The notes: generated by a model not told the origin, from the sequence alone. A DNA stretch of 64,000 nucleotides from Bordetella parapertussis (GCA_945878355.1 CAMCTC010000018.1:1-64000); one strand, 5' to 3'; positions 9,928-18,889 are shown, numbered from the stretch's first letter. A program made the numbers and translations.

Positions 9928-10275
9928 CTACAGCGCGATCGCCTGCTGGTAGAGCCGGGTCGACCTCGCGCCCGAGCGGCAGAACGCCAGCACCGGTGTT
10001 GGTAACTCGGCCAACAGGCGCGCGAATTCGGCGATCTGCTCGGGCGACTGCCAGCCACCGTCGACCGGCAGATGCCGGTACTGCAGGCCGGCGGCAACTG
10101 CCGCGGCTTCGACGGCCGCGCTGGCGGGCTGGTCGGGGCCATGCTCGAAGTCGGGCCGGTTGTTGATCACGCTCTTGAAGCCCAGGCGAGCTAACTCGGC
10201 CATCGCATCGGGCATCAGTTGAGGGGCCACCGACAACTGGTCGGCGATGGCGCGCAAGGGCAGGTTGGTGTTCAT
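9928..10275 (-). CDS. TIGR01244/DUF442 family sulfurtransferase-phosphatase-like protein
   Basis: A 115-residue single-domain protein of the family found fused to Blh/ETHE1-type hydrolases. LRAIADQLSVAPQLMPDAM and FKSVINNRPDFE are typical. The active-site loop is CRSGARS with its Cys near residue 99, a rhodanese-like six-residue loop. Members take part in sulfide or persulfide handling in some bacteria. The stop is 16 bp from the convergent MetE-like gene, so a sulfur theme is possible but unproven. Confidence 0.82.
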   Translation of the reverse strand: MNTNLPLRAIADQLSVAPQLMPDAMAELARLGFKSVINNRPDFEHGPDQPASAAVEAAAVAAGLQYRHLPVDGGWQSPEQIAEFARLLAELPTPVLAFCRSGARSTRLYQQAIAL

Positions 10276-10286
10276 GGGGGCTGACT

Positions 10287-10733
10287 TTAATTCGACAACG
10301 CGGACTTGACAGCGGCGGAGATGGCGCCCATGTCGGCCTTGCCGGCAAGCTGCGCTTTGACCGCAGCCATCACCCGGCCCATGTCGCCGGGGCCCGTGGC
10401 GCCAAGACTGGCGACGATGGCCGACACTTCGGCGATGACCTCATCGCTTGACAGCCGTGCAGGCAGGTAAGCCTGCAGCACCAGCAGTTCGGCCGATTCT
10501 TTGTCGACCAAGTCGGTGCGGCCGGCGCTTTGGAACGCGGTGATCGAATCCTTGCGCTGCTTGATCGTCTTGTCGACGATGGCAACGATGGAGGCGTCGT
10601 CGAGCACGATGCGCTCGTCGACCTCGCGCTGCTTGATCGCCGCCAGCAGCATGCGGATGGTCGACAAGCGCGCCGCATCCTTGGCGCGCATCGCTGTTTT
10701 CATGTCTTCGGTGATCTGGTCTTTCAGGCTCAT
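10287..10733 (-). CDS. yqeY: GatB/YqeY domain-containing protein
   Basis: A 148-residue all-helical protein of the YqeY family, related to the tail domain of the GatB amidotransferase subunit. It starts MSLKDQITEDMKTAMRAKD and ends with the GATGPGDMGRVM and KADMGAISAAVK blocks that define the family. A role in tRNA-dependent amidation is assumed from homology only. It follows rpsU on the same strand, as in many proteobacteria, with an intrinsic terminator in the gap. Confidence 0.92.
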   Translation of the reverse strand: MSLKDQITEDMKTAMRAKDAARLSTIRMLLAAIKQREVDERIVLDDASIVAIVDKTIKQRKDSITAFQSAGRTDLVDKESAELLVLQAYLPARLSSDEVIAEVSAIVASLGATGPGDMGRVMAAVKAQLAGKADMGAISAAVKSALSN

Positions 10734-10775
10734 CAGGTTTTCTCCAGCAAGAAGGCAAACAGGCGCAGCGCCATG

Positions 10776-10808
10776 AAAAACGCCCGCAGCGGTAGTCCGC
10801 GCGGGCGT
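10776..10808 (-). terminator. intrinsic terminator between rpsU and yqeY
   Basis: Read on the minus strand, ACGCCCGC pairs with GCGGGCGT across a 13-base loop and is followed by TTTTT. It lies about 30 bp after the rpsU stop and 43 bp before the yqeY start. It would let most transcripts end after rpsU while partial read-through supplies yqeY. Confidence 0.8.
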
Positions 10809-10837
10809 CGATTCGGAGCAGAAAAACGGCTTCGAGT

Positions 10838-11050
10838 TTAGAAAAGCTTTTTCGGCAGCTGCATGCTGCGAACGCGCTTGTAATGACGCTTGACGGCCGC
10901 AGCCTTCTTGCGTTTGCGCTCTGATGTGGGCTTTTCGTAGAACTCGCGGGCCCTCAGGTCGGTGAGCAGGCCCAGCTTTTCGATCGTGCGCTTGAAGCGG
11001 CGCAGGGCGACATCGAAAGGTTCGTTTTCCTTGACGCGAATCGTGGTCAT
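10838..11050 (-). CDS. rpsU: 30S ribosomal protein S21
   Basis: A 70-residue basic protein, [20 protein letters not shown] at the start and a Lys/Arg-rich tail ([19 protein letters not shown]), fully matching bacterial S21. It helps the small subunit engage Shine-Dalgarno sequences. It has a strong GGAG four bases before the ATG. The usual macromolecular-synthesis partners dnaG and rpoD are not adjacent here. Confidence 0.97.
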   Translation of the reverse strand: MTTIRVKENEPFDVALRRFKRTIEKLGLLTDLRAREFYEKPTSERKRKKAAAVKRHYKRVRSMQLPKKLF

Positions 11051-11201
11051 TTAACTCCAAAGTCCTAAGGATTGTGCGCTCGGTGTTCCAGACGCGGCCT
11101 GCAGGGTCGCTGCATTCTGGCGCTCTTGTCGAGTGGGCCAGGCCGGGGAATCGACGCGCGGTTTACCAGCAAAGCGTGGATTCTACTTCGAATTCTCGGC
11201 A

Positions 11202-12413
11202 TCAGACCAGAGACCGTGCACAGGCCGCTGCACTGGCCCAGGCCCACTGGAAGTTGTAGCCGCCCAGCCACCCAGTCACGTCGACCACTTCGCCGATGAA
11301 GTGCAGTCCGGGTTGGCGCTTGCTGGCCATGCTGCGCGAGTCCAACTCGCGCGTGTCGACGCCGCCGGCAGTGACCTCGGCTTTGCGAAACCCTTCGGTC
11401 CCGCTGGGGGTCAGCGTCCAGTGCGACAGCGATTCGGCCAGACGCTGCAGGTCGCGGTCGCGCAGCTCGGGCATGGGCTTGGCTGCGTCCATGCCAAGCC
11501 GGGTCAGCCAGGCGTCGGCCAGGCGTTGCGGCAGCAGCCCTGCCAGCGCGTTGCCGAGTTGGCGCTTCGATTGCTGTTTGGCCTCGCGCAGCCACTGCGC
11601 AGCGTCCGCGCCTGGCAGCAGGTCGATCGTCAGCGCTTCGCCCGGTTGCCAATAGCTCGAGATCTGCAACACCGCCGGACCGCTCAAGCCCCGGTGGGTG
11701 AACAGCAAGTCCTCGCGGAAGCTGGTCTTGCGCCGCGCGCTGCCGGTGGCAATGTCGACCGCCAGCGATGCGCCCGCCAAGGGCACAAATGGGGCCCAGG
11801 TCTCGGTGTCGAAGCTCAGCGGCACCAGCGCGGGGCGCGGCTCGACGATCTTGTGGCCGAACTGACGTGCCAGACGGTAGCCGAAGTCGGTCGCGCCGAT
11901 CTTGGGGATCGACAGCCCGCCGGTGGCCACCACCAGTTGCGACGCCTGCACCGTGCCGCGGTCGGTGTCGATCTCGAAGCCCGCGTCCGATGCGCGCAGC
12001 GCCGCTACCGCGCAGGGCTGCCAGCGTTGCACCGCACCGCTGTCGCATTCGGCCAGCAGCATCGCGATGATTTGCTCAGACGAGTCGTCGCAGAACAACT
12101 GGCCCTTGTGCTTTTCATGGAATGCGATGCCGTGCCGTCGCACCAGGTCGAGGAAATCGGCTGTTGTGTAGCGTGCCAGTGCCGACCGGCAATAGTCTGG
12201 GTTGGCCGACAGAAACTGCGCCGGCGTGGTGTCACGGTTGCTGAAATTGCAGCGACCGCCGCCCGAGATGCGGATCTTCTCGGCCACCTTGTCGGCATGG
12301 TCGATCAGCAATACCTTCAGCCCGCGCTGGCCAGCGATGCCAGCGCAAAACAGACCCGCTGCCCCAGCGCCCAGCACGACGACGTCGAATTTTGAGGGCG
12401 GTAGGCTGGACAT
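11202..12413 (-). CDS. BaiN/YhiN family NAD(P)/FAD-dependent oxidoreductase
   Basis: A 403-residue flavoprotein of the HI0933-like family. The N-terminal dinucleotide fold is VVVLGAGAAGLFCAGIAGQ, followed by the family motif ISGGGRCNFSN. The C-terminal GGVDTRELDSRSM and FIGEVVDVTGWLGGYNFQWAW blocks close the FAD site. BaiN reduces bile-acid intermediates in gut clostridia, but most homologues have no known substrate, and that activity should not be transferred to this protein. A possible product is any oxidised hydrophobic or tRNA-linked substrate; I cannot choose. Confidence 0.88.
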   Translation of the reverse strand: MSSLPPSKFDVVVLGAGAAGLFCAGIAGQRGLKVLLIDHADKVAEKIRISGGGRCNFSNRDTTPAQFLSANPDYCRSALARYTTADFLDLVRRHGIAFHEKHKGQLFCDDSSEQIIAMLLAECDSGAVQRWQPCAVAALRASDAGFEIDTDRGTVQASQLVVATGGLSIPKIGATDFGYRLARQFGHKIVEPRPALVPLSFDTETWAPFVPLAGASLAVDIATGSARRKTSFREDLLFTHRGLSGPAVLQISSYWQPGEALTIDLLPGADAAQWLREAKQQSKRQLGNALAGLLPQRLADAWLTRLGMDAAKPMPELRDRDLQRLAESLSHWTLTPSGTEGFRKAEVTAGGVDTRELDSRSMASKRQPGLHFIGEVVDVTGWLGGYNFQWAWASAAACARSLV

Positions 12414-12455
12414 GGCGGGCGATTATCTTCGCGCGCCATCGCTGCCTGGCCAGGC

Positions 12456-13403
12456 TCAATCCGTTGCCGGACTGTGCGCAGGCAGCCGTCGCAGGGAGCG
12501 CATCAGCAGGTCGACCTGTCGGTCCAGCGGTGCCGGTCCGGGCTTTTCGCCCGCAACCACGCCCTGGATGTAGACCGCCACCGTGGCAGCGTCGATCTGT
12601 CTCGGCAACAGCGGCAGTTCTCCCAACACACCCTCTTGCAGCGGGCAGGACAGTTCGGCCTGCCATTGGCCGCCCAGCCAGACATCGAGCTTGGGGCAGC
12701 GTCTTGGATCGGCGACGGCCTCGCCTTCGGTGCCGCGCAACAGCATCATGTCGCCGGCGCTGCGCTCGGCGAACTCGGCCATCAGCTTGCCGAATTCAGG
12801 GTGGGTATGGCTGGCCAGGCGCAGCGCTGGCGCGCCTTGCACCGGTTGCAGCAGTTTGGCCACCGTGTGGCCCGAGTTGCGAAGGCCGACGACCCGGCGC
12901 ACATCGAGCAGGCGCTGCAGCGCAGCGCACAGCGTGTCGGTCGTGACGAAAGCTGGTTCGTGGCGTTGCCAACGCTTGTGGATGCCGGCCTGGCCTTCGG
13001 CAGGCGCCAGGCCCAGCGCCTGAAAGATCTCGGCGCTGGTCACGCGCCCAGGGTCGTGAAGCGGACCGTGCACCAGCACGTGTGCGCCTTCTTGCGCCAG
13101 ACGCATCGCCAGCAAAGGGGTCAGGTTGGGCAATCGACGCGCGCCGTTGTAGCTCGGGATCACGATCACCGGGTGGTCGCTGGCCACCGCCAGGCAACGG
13201 GCCTGGGTGGCCTGGGCAAAGCCCAACAGCTCGTCGACCGTCTCGCCCTTGATCCGCATCGCCAATGCAAACGCGCCGATCTCCAGATCGCTGACCTGGC
13301 CATCGAGCACCTGGCCCATCAGGTCTCGGGCCTGGTCGATGTCGAGCGACCGCGCACCCGCGCTGCCGCGGCCGATCTCCTTGATGTATTGCGCGATGCC
13401 CAT
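12456..13403 (-). CDS. ybiB: YbiB-type DNA-binding protein (TrpD2, anthranilate phosphoribosyltransferase fold)
   Basis: A 315-residue protein with the glycosyltransferase family 3 fold. The start MGIAQYIKEIGRGSAGARSL at 13403 fits YbiB better than longer options. The helical N-terminal domain (DLMGQVLDGQVSDLEIGAFA) precedes a phosphoribosyl-pyrophosphate-like domain, but the GTGGD substrate loop of real TrpD is absent. E. coli YbiB (TrpD2) binds nucleic acids non-specifically and is LexA-controlled. It lies 42 bp upstream of the BaiN-type gene on the same strand. Confidence 0.85.
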   Translation of the reverse strand: MGIAQYIKEIGRGSAGARSLDIDQARDLMGQVLDGQVSDLEIGAFALAMRIKGETVDELLGFAQATQARCLAVASDHPVIVIPSYNGARRLPNLTPLLAMRLAQEGAHVLVHGPLHDPGRVTSAEIFQALGLAPAEGQAGIHKRWQRHEPAFVTTDTLCAALQRLLDVRRVVGLRNSGHTVAKLLQPVQGAPALRLASHTHPEFGKLMAEFAERSAGDMMLLRGTEGEAVADPRRCPKLDVWLGGQWQAELSCPLQEGVLGELPLLPRQIDAATVAVYIQGVVAGEKPGPAPLDRQVDLLMRSLRRLPAHSPATD

Positions 13404-13629
13404 TGCCTCAGCCCAGGTTGTTGTCGGTCCACACCCAGCAAGTTCCGGGCCGAAGTACCGCTTGACCACCCTGTTCCGGCCGAACTGAATTCGCCGGCAT
13501 TTTGCGTCAACAGCCGGTGGCGGCGCTCGGTATCATCAGCTTGGGGTCTGCGCCGCTGGGCCAGGACTTCAAAATCTTGCCCGCCACGAACCGGTCTGAT
13601 CACAGGATCTGCGCTTGCCGACCCATGCC

Positions 13630-14652
13630 ATGATGAACGCCGCTGTTGCAGCAACCGAGGGTTCGATACCCGGCCCTGTGGCTGACGCGTCAATCGTCAA
13701 TGGCGTGTTGGCGCAGTCATTGTTGGCCTGGGCGCGGCAGCAAGGGCTGGCGCTTGGTGTCAAACAGGCCGATGACGGCCGCTACCTGCTGGTCAACCTG
13801 GCGCTGGCTGAGTTGCTCGGCCGCTCGCAGGCCGAGATCGTCGGCCGCAGCGACGCCGAGTTGCTGGACCCAGCGGCGGCGGCACTGATGCGTGCAGCGG
13901 ACAACACCGCGCTGGTGCAGGGCAGCGCGCTGGCCAGCACGCACCAGCTTGAGCTGCGAGACGAGCGCCGTGAGTTCCAGGTCTTGCGGCTGGCCACCAG
14001 CGGGTCGTCGGTCGCTGAAGGCCAGCGCCTGATCTGCAGCATCTGGCACGAGCTGGGCCCGCAGCGCCAACGTGAGGCCGAGCTGCGGCAGTTGCTCGAT
14101 CAGCTCGAGCAAGCGCAACAGTCCAACCAGAACTTGCGGCGCGAGCTGGCCAACCAAGGACCGCGTGAAGCGAGCGGCGACCTCTACGACCAGGCGCAAT
14201 TCGACGACCAGTTGCGCCGCGAACTCGATCTGTCGGCCCGCGAGCACCGTGAATTCGCATTGGTCTACATCACGATCGACACTGATCAGCCCGGCGCGCT
14301 GGCGCACGATCGGGTCTGCGAGGCCATGGGGAGCTTGCTGCGTGGCAACACGCGGGCGATGGACTCATCCTGCCGTATCGGTCCACAGCGTTTCGCCGTG
14401 TTGTTGTCAGGCGTGGGCTTGGCGACTGCGCATTCGCGCATGGAGGGCTTGCGCCGCCAATGTGCGACCCAGATCGTGGTGCTGGCTGGCGAGGCGCTGC
14501 GTTTCAGTGTGTCGATGGGGGTGGCGAGCTATCCCCACACCGCGAGCAGCCAAGCCGAGCTGATGGCGGCCAGTTCAGCAGCCTTGGACGAGGCTCAACG
14601 CCGTGGTGGCAACGGCGTCGCGCTGGCCCGCATACGCTTGCAGATGGACTGA
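13630..14652 (+). CDS. PAS domain protein with degenerate GGDEF domain
   Basis: A 340-residue cytoplasmic protein. Residues about 30-130 form a PAS sensor domain (NLALAELLGRSQAEIVGRSDAE). A Gln/Glu-rich coiled coil spans about 140-180, and a GGDEF-fold domain covers 190-335 (FDDQLRRELDLSAREHREFA, then the strand-turn FSVSMGVASYP). At the active-site turn it reads CRIGPQRFAVLL in place of GG[DE]EF, so diguanylate cyclase activity is not expected. It may bind c-di-GMP or act as a scaffold. The start is one of two adjacent ATGs (13630, 13633). Confidence 0.8.
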   Translation: MMNAAVAATEGSIPGPVADASIVNGVLAQSLLAWARQQGLALGVKQADDGRYLLVNLALAELLGRSQAEIVGRSDAELLDPAAAALMRAADNTALVQGSALASTHQLELRDERREFQVLRLATSGSSVAEGQRLICSIWHELGPQRQREAELRQLLDQLEQAQQSNQNLRRELANQGPREASGDLYDQAQFDDQLRRELDLSAREHREFALVYITIDTDQPGALAHDRVCEAMGSLLRGNTRAMDSSCRIGPQRFAVLLSGVGLATAHSRMEGLRRQCATQIVVLAGEALRFSVSMGVASYPHTASSQAELMAASSAALDEAQRRGGNGVALARIRLQMD

Positions 14653-14718
14653 AACCCGGGCGGTGTTTCAGCCTGACGTCAAAATACGCAATCCAGGTAT
14701 CTTGATCACCTTGACCGA

Positions 14719-16269
14719 ATGCCCTCTCCAGGATCCCCTCCGATGTTGCCGACCTCCCTGAACGACCTGCTGGCCACCGGCGCTGCCGATGCGCCCGCGA
14801 TTTCGGCCCCTGGCCGCACAGCGCTCGACTTCAGGGCTCTGCGTGCCTTGATAGGCGACACGCTGGCCAGCCTGAACGCCTGGGGCATAGGCCGAAACGA
14901 CCGCGTGGCGATCGTGTTGAACAACGGCCCCGAGATGGCGGCCTGCTTCGCGGCCTGCGCCTGCGGCGTCACCAGCGCGCCGCTCAACCCCGGCTACCGC
15001 AGCGAGGAGTTCGAGTTCTACCTCGCCGACCTGAACGCCAAGGCGCTGATCGTCGAGCAGGGCAGCAGTTCCCCCGCGATCGCTGTGGCCGAGAAGCTGG
15101 GCCTGCGCGTGCTCGACCTGGTGGCCCGTGCCGACCAAGGCGCCGGCAGCTTTGTGCTGCAAGCCCGTGACCAGCGTGATGCGATGCCCACCAAGGTGGG
15201 CGGCTTCGCCCAGCCCGACGACATCTCGATGGTGCTGCACACCTCGGGCACCACCTCGCGGCCCAAGATCGTGCCGCTGTCGCAACGCAATCTGTGCGCC
15301 TCGGCCAGCAGCATCGCCCGCACGCTGCAGTTCGTGCCGGGGGACTGCGGCCTGAACATCATGCCGCTGTTCCATATCCACGGCCTGATCGCCGGCGTGC
15401 TGGCGCCGCTCGCGGCCGGTTCGCAGGTGTTCTGCACCCCGGGTTTCAACGCGCTGAAATTCTTCGCTTGGATGGACGAGGCCAAGCCGACCTGGTACAC
15501 CGCCGTGCCGACGATGCACCAGGCCATCGTCGGGCGTGCCGGCAAGAACGCCGAGGTGATCGCGCGCCATCCGCTGCGCTTCATGCGCTCGTCTTCGTCG
15601 TCGATGCCGCCGCAGGTGATACGCGAGCTCGAAGCCGTGTTCGGCGCGCCACTGATCGAGGCTTATGGCATGACCGAGGCGACCCACCAGATGACCTCCA
15701 ACCCACTGCCGCCGGCCGCCCGCAAGCCCGGCACCGTGGGCCGGGCCGCTGGCCCCGAGGTGGCGATCATGGCCGGCGACGGCAGCCTATTGCCCACGGG
15801 CGGCATCGGCGAGATCGTGATCCGGGGCGACAACGTCACCGCTGGCTACGAGAACAACCCATCCGCCAACGCCGAGGGCTATCGCGGCGGCTGGTTTCGC
15901 ACCGGCGACCAGGGCCAGATGGACGAAGAGGGTTACGTCAGCATCACCGGGCGATTGAAGGAGATCATCAACCGCGGTGGCGAGAAGATCAGCCCGCGCG
16001 AGGTCGACGAGCTGCTGATGGACCATCCGGCCGTGGCGCAGGTGGTGTGCTTCGGCATGCCGCACCCCAAGCTGGGCGAGGAGGTGGCCGCAGTGGTGGT
16101 GCTGCGCGAGGGACAGGCCGCCACCGAGCGCGAGCTGCAGGCCTTCGTCGCCGGCCGGGCCGCCGACTACAAGGTGCCCAAGAAGATCCTGTTCATGGAT
16201 GAGATCCCCAAGGGCGCGACCGGCAAGCTGCAGCGCATTGGTCTGGCGCAAAAGCTAGGCCTGGGCTGA
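14719..16269 (+). CDS. acyl-CoA synthetase (AMP-forming), oxalyl-CoA-synthetase-like
   Basis: A 516-residue ANL-superfamily ligase. Core motifs are the P-loop HTSGTTSRPK (about 173-182), AYGMTEATHQ (about 313-322), WFRTGDQG (about 391-398), the hinge INRGGEKISPREVDE (about 418-432) and the catalytic Lys in GATGKLQR (about 503). It activates a carboxylate to an acyl-AMP and then acyl-CoA. PLFHIHGLIAGVLAPLAAG and MTSNPLPP resemble the FAT2/AAE3 oxalate-CoA ligases, so oxalate is a candidate substrate. ATG 14743 is a possible alternative start. It is 23 bp upstream of the reductase gene. Confidence 0.85.
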   Translation: MPSPGSPPMLPTSLNDLLATGAADAPAISAPGRTALDFRALRALIGDTLASLNAWGIGRNDRVAIVLNNGPEMAACFAACACGVTSAPLNPGYRSEEFEFYLADLNAKALIVEQGSSSPAIAVAEKLGLRVLDLVARADQGAGSFVLQARDQRDAMPTKVGGFAQPDDISMVLHTSGTTSRPKIVPLSQRNLCASASSIARTLQFVPGDCGLNIMPLFHIHGLIAGVLAPLAAGSQVFCTPGFNALKFFAWMDEAKPTWYTAVPTMHQAIVGRAGKNAEVIARHPLRFMRSSSSSMPPQVIRELEAVFGAPLIEAYGMTEATHQMTSNPLPPAARKPGTVGRAAGPEVAIMAGDGSLLPTGGIGEIVIRGDNVTAGYENNPSANAEGYRGGWFRTGDQGQMDEEGYVSITGRLKEIINRGGEKISPREVDELLMDHPAVAQVVCFGMPHPKLGEEVAAVVVLREGQAATERELQAFVAGRAADYKVPKKILFMDEIPKGATGKLQRIGLAQKLGLG

Positions 16270-16292
16270 TCCCGGACTGGGGCTGAGTTGCG

Positions 16293-17306
16293 ATGAACAT
16301 GAAGATCGCCATCGTCGGCGCGGGCGCCATCGGCGGTTACCTGGGCGCGAGGCTGGCCGCAGCGGGCGAGGACGTCACGTTCATCGCCCGCAACCGCAAC
16401 CTGGCCGCCATCAACGCCCACGGTTTCAGGCTGATCCTGGAGGACGGCAGCACGCTGCATGCGTCCAAGGTTCGCGCGGTCGAGCAAATGGCCGATGCTG
16501 GGCCACAGGACGCCGTGCTGCTGACCGTCAAGGCGCACCAGGTTCGCGATTTGTTGCCGGGGCTGCGCGCGCTGTTCGGTCCGCGCACGCTGCTCGTGAC
16601 GATGATCAACGGCGTGCCTTGGTGGTATTTCCAGAAGCTGGCCGGGCCTTATGAAGGCCGGGCGGTGACACGCGTCGACCCCGACGGCGCGCTTGCTGCG
16701 GGCATCGAGTGCGAGCGCATCATCGGCAGCGTGGTCTACCCGGCGGCCGAATTGGTCGAGCCGGGCTTGGTGCGGGTGATCGAGGGCAACCGTTTCACGC
16801 TGGGTGAACTCGACGGCAGCCGCAGCGAGCGCGTCGAGTCGCTGTCGCGTGTCTTCATGAATGCCGGCTTCAAGTCGCCAGTGTCGCGCGACATCCGGGC
16901 CGAGCTCTGGGTCAAGCTCTGGGGCAATCTGAGCTTGAACCCGATTTCGGCGCTGACCCACGCGACCTTGGAAGAGATCTGCCGATTCCCATCGACGCTC
17001 GCGCTGGTCGAACGCATGATGACCGAAGGCCAGTCGGTGGCCGAGGCACTGGGTGTGCGCTTCAAGATCTCGCTGGCCCAGCGAATCGCCGGCGCCGAGG
17101 CCGTCGGCGCGCACAAGACTTCGATGCTGCAGGATGTGGAGAGCGGACGCGCGCTGGAACTCGAAGCGCTGGTCGGTGCGGTGGTCGAACTCGGGCAGAT
17201 CACCGGGACGCCGACGCCGACCATCGAGGCGATCCATGCGGTCACCAGCTTGCTCGGTCGAACGCTGGCGCTGCGTCAGGGGCGGCTGGCGTTGCAGCCG
17301 ATCTGA
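16293..17306 (+). CDS. panE: 2-dehydropantoate 2-reductase family protein
   Basis: A 337-residue ketopantoate-reductase-type NADPH enzyme. The Rossmann loop is IAIVGAGAIGGYLGARLA at residues 5-22, and the catalytic Lys/Asn region reads ELWVKLWGNLSLNPISALT. The family makes D-pantoate for CoA, but many PanE paralogues reduce other 2-keto acids. The pairing with an acyl-CoA ligase rather than panB or panC makes a non-pantothenate role as likely. The family A repeat begins one base after its stop. Confidence 0.85.
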   Translation: MNMKIAIVGAGAIGGYLGARLAAAGEDVTFIARNRNLAAINAHGFRLILEDGSTLHASKVRAVEQMADAGPQDAVLLTVKAHQVRDLLPGLRALFGPRTLLVTMINGVPWWYFQKLAGPYEGRAVTRVDPDGALAAGIECERIIGSVVYPAAELVEPGLVRVIEGNRFTLGELDGSRSERVESLSRVFMNAGFKSPVSRDIRAELWVKLWGNLSLNPISALTHATLEEICRFPSTLALVERMMTEGQSVAEALGVRFKISLAQRIAGAEAVGAHKTSMLQDVESGRALELEALVGAVVELGQITGTPTPTIEAIHAVTSLLGRTLALRQGRLALQPI

Positions 17307-17307
17307 C

Positions 17308-17380
17308 CGCCCCAAGGCCGGCCGAAGCCGGCCGCCCCCCTTGGGGAACAAGCCAAGTGGCAAAGCCACATTTGCTTGAG
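17308..17380 (+). repeat. interspersed palindromic repeat, family A copy 2
   Basis: It lies between the convergent panE-like and TauE/SafE genes. It holds GGCCGGCCGAAGCCGGCC, a CCCC...TTGGGG pair and GTGGC-AAA-GCCAC, and ends TTGCTTGAG. It is the least degraded of the three copies and starts one base after the panE TGA. Confidence 0.9.
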
Positions 17381-17408
17381 GGCGAATCGCCGCTGCCGGG
17401 TGCGGGGC

Positions 17409-18230
17409 TCAGGGCTCGCTGAGCACGCGCCAAGCCATGTAGCTGCCCAGGCCGTACAGCAGCACCGCGAACACTCTTTTCAGTTGTTGCGTGTCCAAGG
17501 AATGCGCGAAGCGTGCGCCCAGCGGGGCGGTCAGCATGCTGGCGACTGCGATCACGCCGAGCGCGGGCAGCATCAGGTAGCCCGACGCGCCGGGGACGAC
17601 GGCGGGCAGGTTCCAACCGGCGATCACATAGCCCAAGGTATTGGCCAGCGAGATCGGGAAGCCCAGTGCCGCGCTCGTGGCCACGGCCTGGCTCATCGTG
17701 ATGTTGCACCAGGTCATGAACGGCACAGAGATGAAAGCGCCGCCCGCGCCCACCAGGCCTGACACCAGACCGATCGCGCTGCCAGCGGCGCCCGCGCCTA
17801 GCGGCCCCGGCATTTGCCGGCTGGGTTTGGGCTTGCGATTGACCAGCATCTGGGTGGCCGAGAAGACGACGAAGCCGACGAACAACAGCGCCAACGCCCG
17901 GCCCTTGAGCAATGAGAAAACGCCGGCGCCCGATAGCAGCCCGCCGATCACGATCCCCGGCACCAGTTGGCGCACCAAGTCCCAGCGCACCGCACCGCGC
18001 CGGTGGTGCGCTCGAACGCTGGAAAGCGAGGTGAACAGGATGGTCGCCATCGAGGTGGCGATCGCCATCTTCACGGCCAGACCTTGCTCGATCCCGCGGT
18101 GGTTGAAGATGAAGGTCAGGAAAGGCACCATCAGCATGCCACCACCAATGCCCAACAGGCCGGCCAAAAAGCCGGTGAACACCCCCAGCGCAAGCAACTC
18201 CAACACCAACATGGGATCGAGAAACGACAT
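17409..18230 (-). CDS. sulfite exporter TauE/SafE family transporter
   Basis: A 273-residue, eight-helix membrane protein. The duplicated family motif is seen as FLAGLLGIGGGMLMVPFL (about 20-37) and GLVSGLVGAGGAFISVPFM (about 150-168). Members move sulfite, sulfoacetate or other small anions; the substrate here is open. Its ATG at 18230 overlaps the stop of the EVE-domain gene, so the two are translated together. Longer starts would run into that gene and are rejected. Confidence 0.88.
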   Translation of the reverse strand: MSFLDPMLVLELLALGVFTGFLAGLLGIGGGMLMVPFLTFIFNHRGIEQGLAVKMAIATSMATILFTSLSSVRAHHRRGAVRWDLVRQLVPGIVIGGLLSGAGVFSLLKGRALALLFVGFVVFSATQMLVNRKPKPSRQMPGPLGAGAAGSAIGLVSGLVGAGGAFISVPFMTWCNITMSQAVATSAALGFPISLANTLGYVIAGWNLPAVVPGASGYLMLPALGVIAVASMLTAPLGARFAHSLDTQQLKRVFAVLLYGLGSYMAWRVLSEP

Positions 18231-18703
18231 CAGGTCTCCGGGGGCAACAACAAAGCGATCACAGCCTGCCATTCGGCGGCCGTGACGGGGGTGATCGACA
18301 GCCGGTTGCCAGGTTTGAGCAAGACCATCGTCGAGAGTTCGGGTCGCCCGCGCATCTCGCGCAGCGACAGCAGCCGGGTCTTGTCGACCAGCCTGACGGC
18401 CACTTGCAGCCAACGCGGCGAGTTGGGTTGCGACTTGATGTCGAAGTACTGGCTCGACGGGTCGAATTGGGTGGCATCCGGGCCGGCTTCGCTGACCACT
18501 TCGGCCAGGCCTGCCACGCCGGGCAAGGCGCAGGATGAGTGGTAGAACAACACGCCGTCGCCGGGCCGCATCGCATCGCGCATGAAGTTGCGCGCCTGGT
18601 AATTGCGCACCCCCACCCAGCTCAGAGTCTGACCGGGAGCCTGTGCCAGATCGTCGATCGAGCAGTCTGCAGGCTCGCTTTTCATCAACCAGTGGCGGGG
18701 CAT
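18230..18703 (-). CDS. EVE domain-containing protein
   Basis: A 157-residue single-domain PUA-like protein. MPRHWLMKSEPADCSIDDL and WVGVRNYQARNFMRDAMRPGD are the conserved EVE opening; VLFYHSSCALPGVAGLAEVV follows. EVE domains bind modified bases in RNA or DNA. The start codon lies about five bases from the 3' end of the 6S RNA, and no clear Shine-Dalgarno is present outside the 6S stem. It overlaps the TauE gene at its stop. Confidence 0.9.
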   Translation of the reverse strand: MPRHWLMKSEPADCSIDDLAQAPGQTLSWVGVRNYQARNFMRDAMRPGDGVLFYHSSCALPGVAGLAEVVSEAGPDATQFDPSSQYFDIKSQPNSPRWLQVAVRLVDKTRLLSLREMRGRPELSTMVLLKPGNRLSITPVTAAEWQAVIALLLPPET

Positions 18704-18705
18704 GG

Positions 18706-18884
18706 GTGTCCGTTGCGAACCGTGAGCCGCATTCCTGATCCCTAAGGGAGGATCAGGTGGGCGAGGTCAGCGAAGCTTCGGGTTCATCTGACGCGAGACG
18801 ATCACACCAGCCTCGCAATATCCCAAGCCCTGGCTCAATGAGCATCGGATCAAGGAAATTAGACTCACGCAAACGCAACGGACG
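18706..18884 (-). ncRNA. ssrS: 6S RNA
   Basis: The stretch between zapA and the EVE gene contains no ORF of merit but folds as 6S RNA. GTCCGTTGCG (18883-18874) pairs perfectly with CGCAACGGAC (18717-18708) and GCGTGAG continues the stem with CTCACGG. Further in, GCGAGG pairs with CCTCGC around a central region, giving the long closed rod of about 177 nt expected for 6S. It mimics an open promoter and holds sigma-70 RNA polymerase. Position behind zapA is the conserved 6S locus. Ends are estimated to within a few bases. Confidence 0.85.
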
Positions 18885-18889
18885 ATCCC

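Noticed and set aside
11133..12395. A 420-codon open frame antisense to the BaiN-type gene
   Set aside because: Same cause: shadow of a long GC-rich gene with intact FAD motifs on the other strand.
12474..13685. A 403-codon open frame antisense to ybiB
   Set aside because: No motif, composition is Gln/His/Arg-rich, and ybiB is clearly coding.
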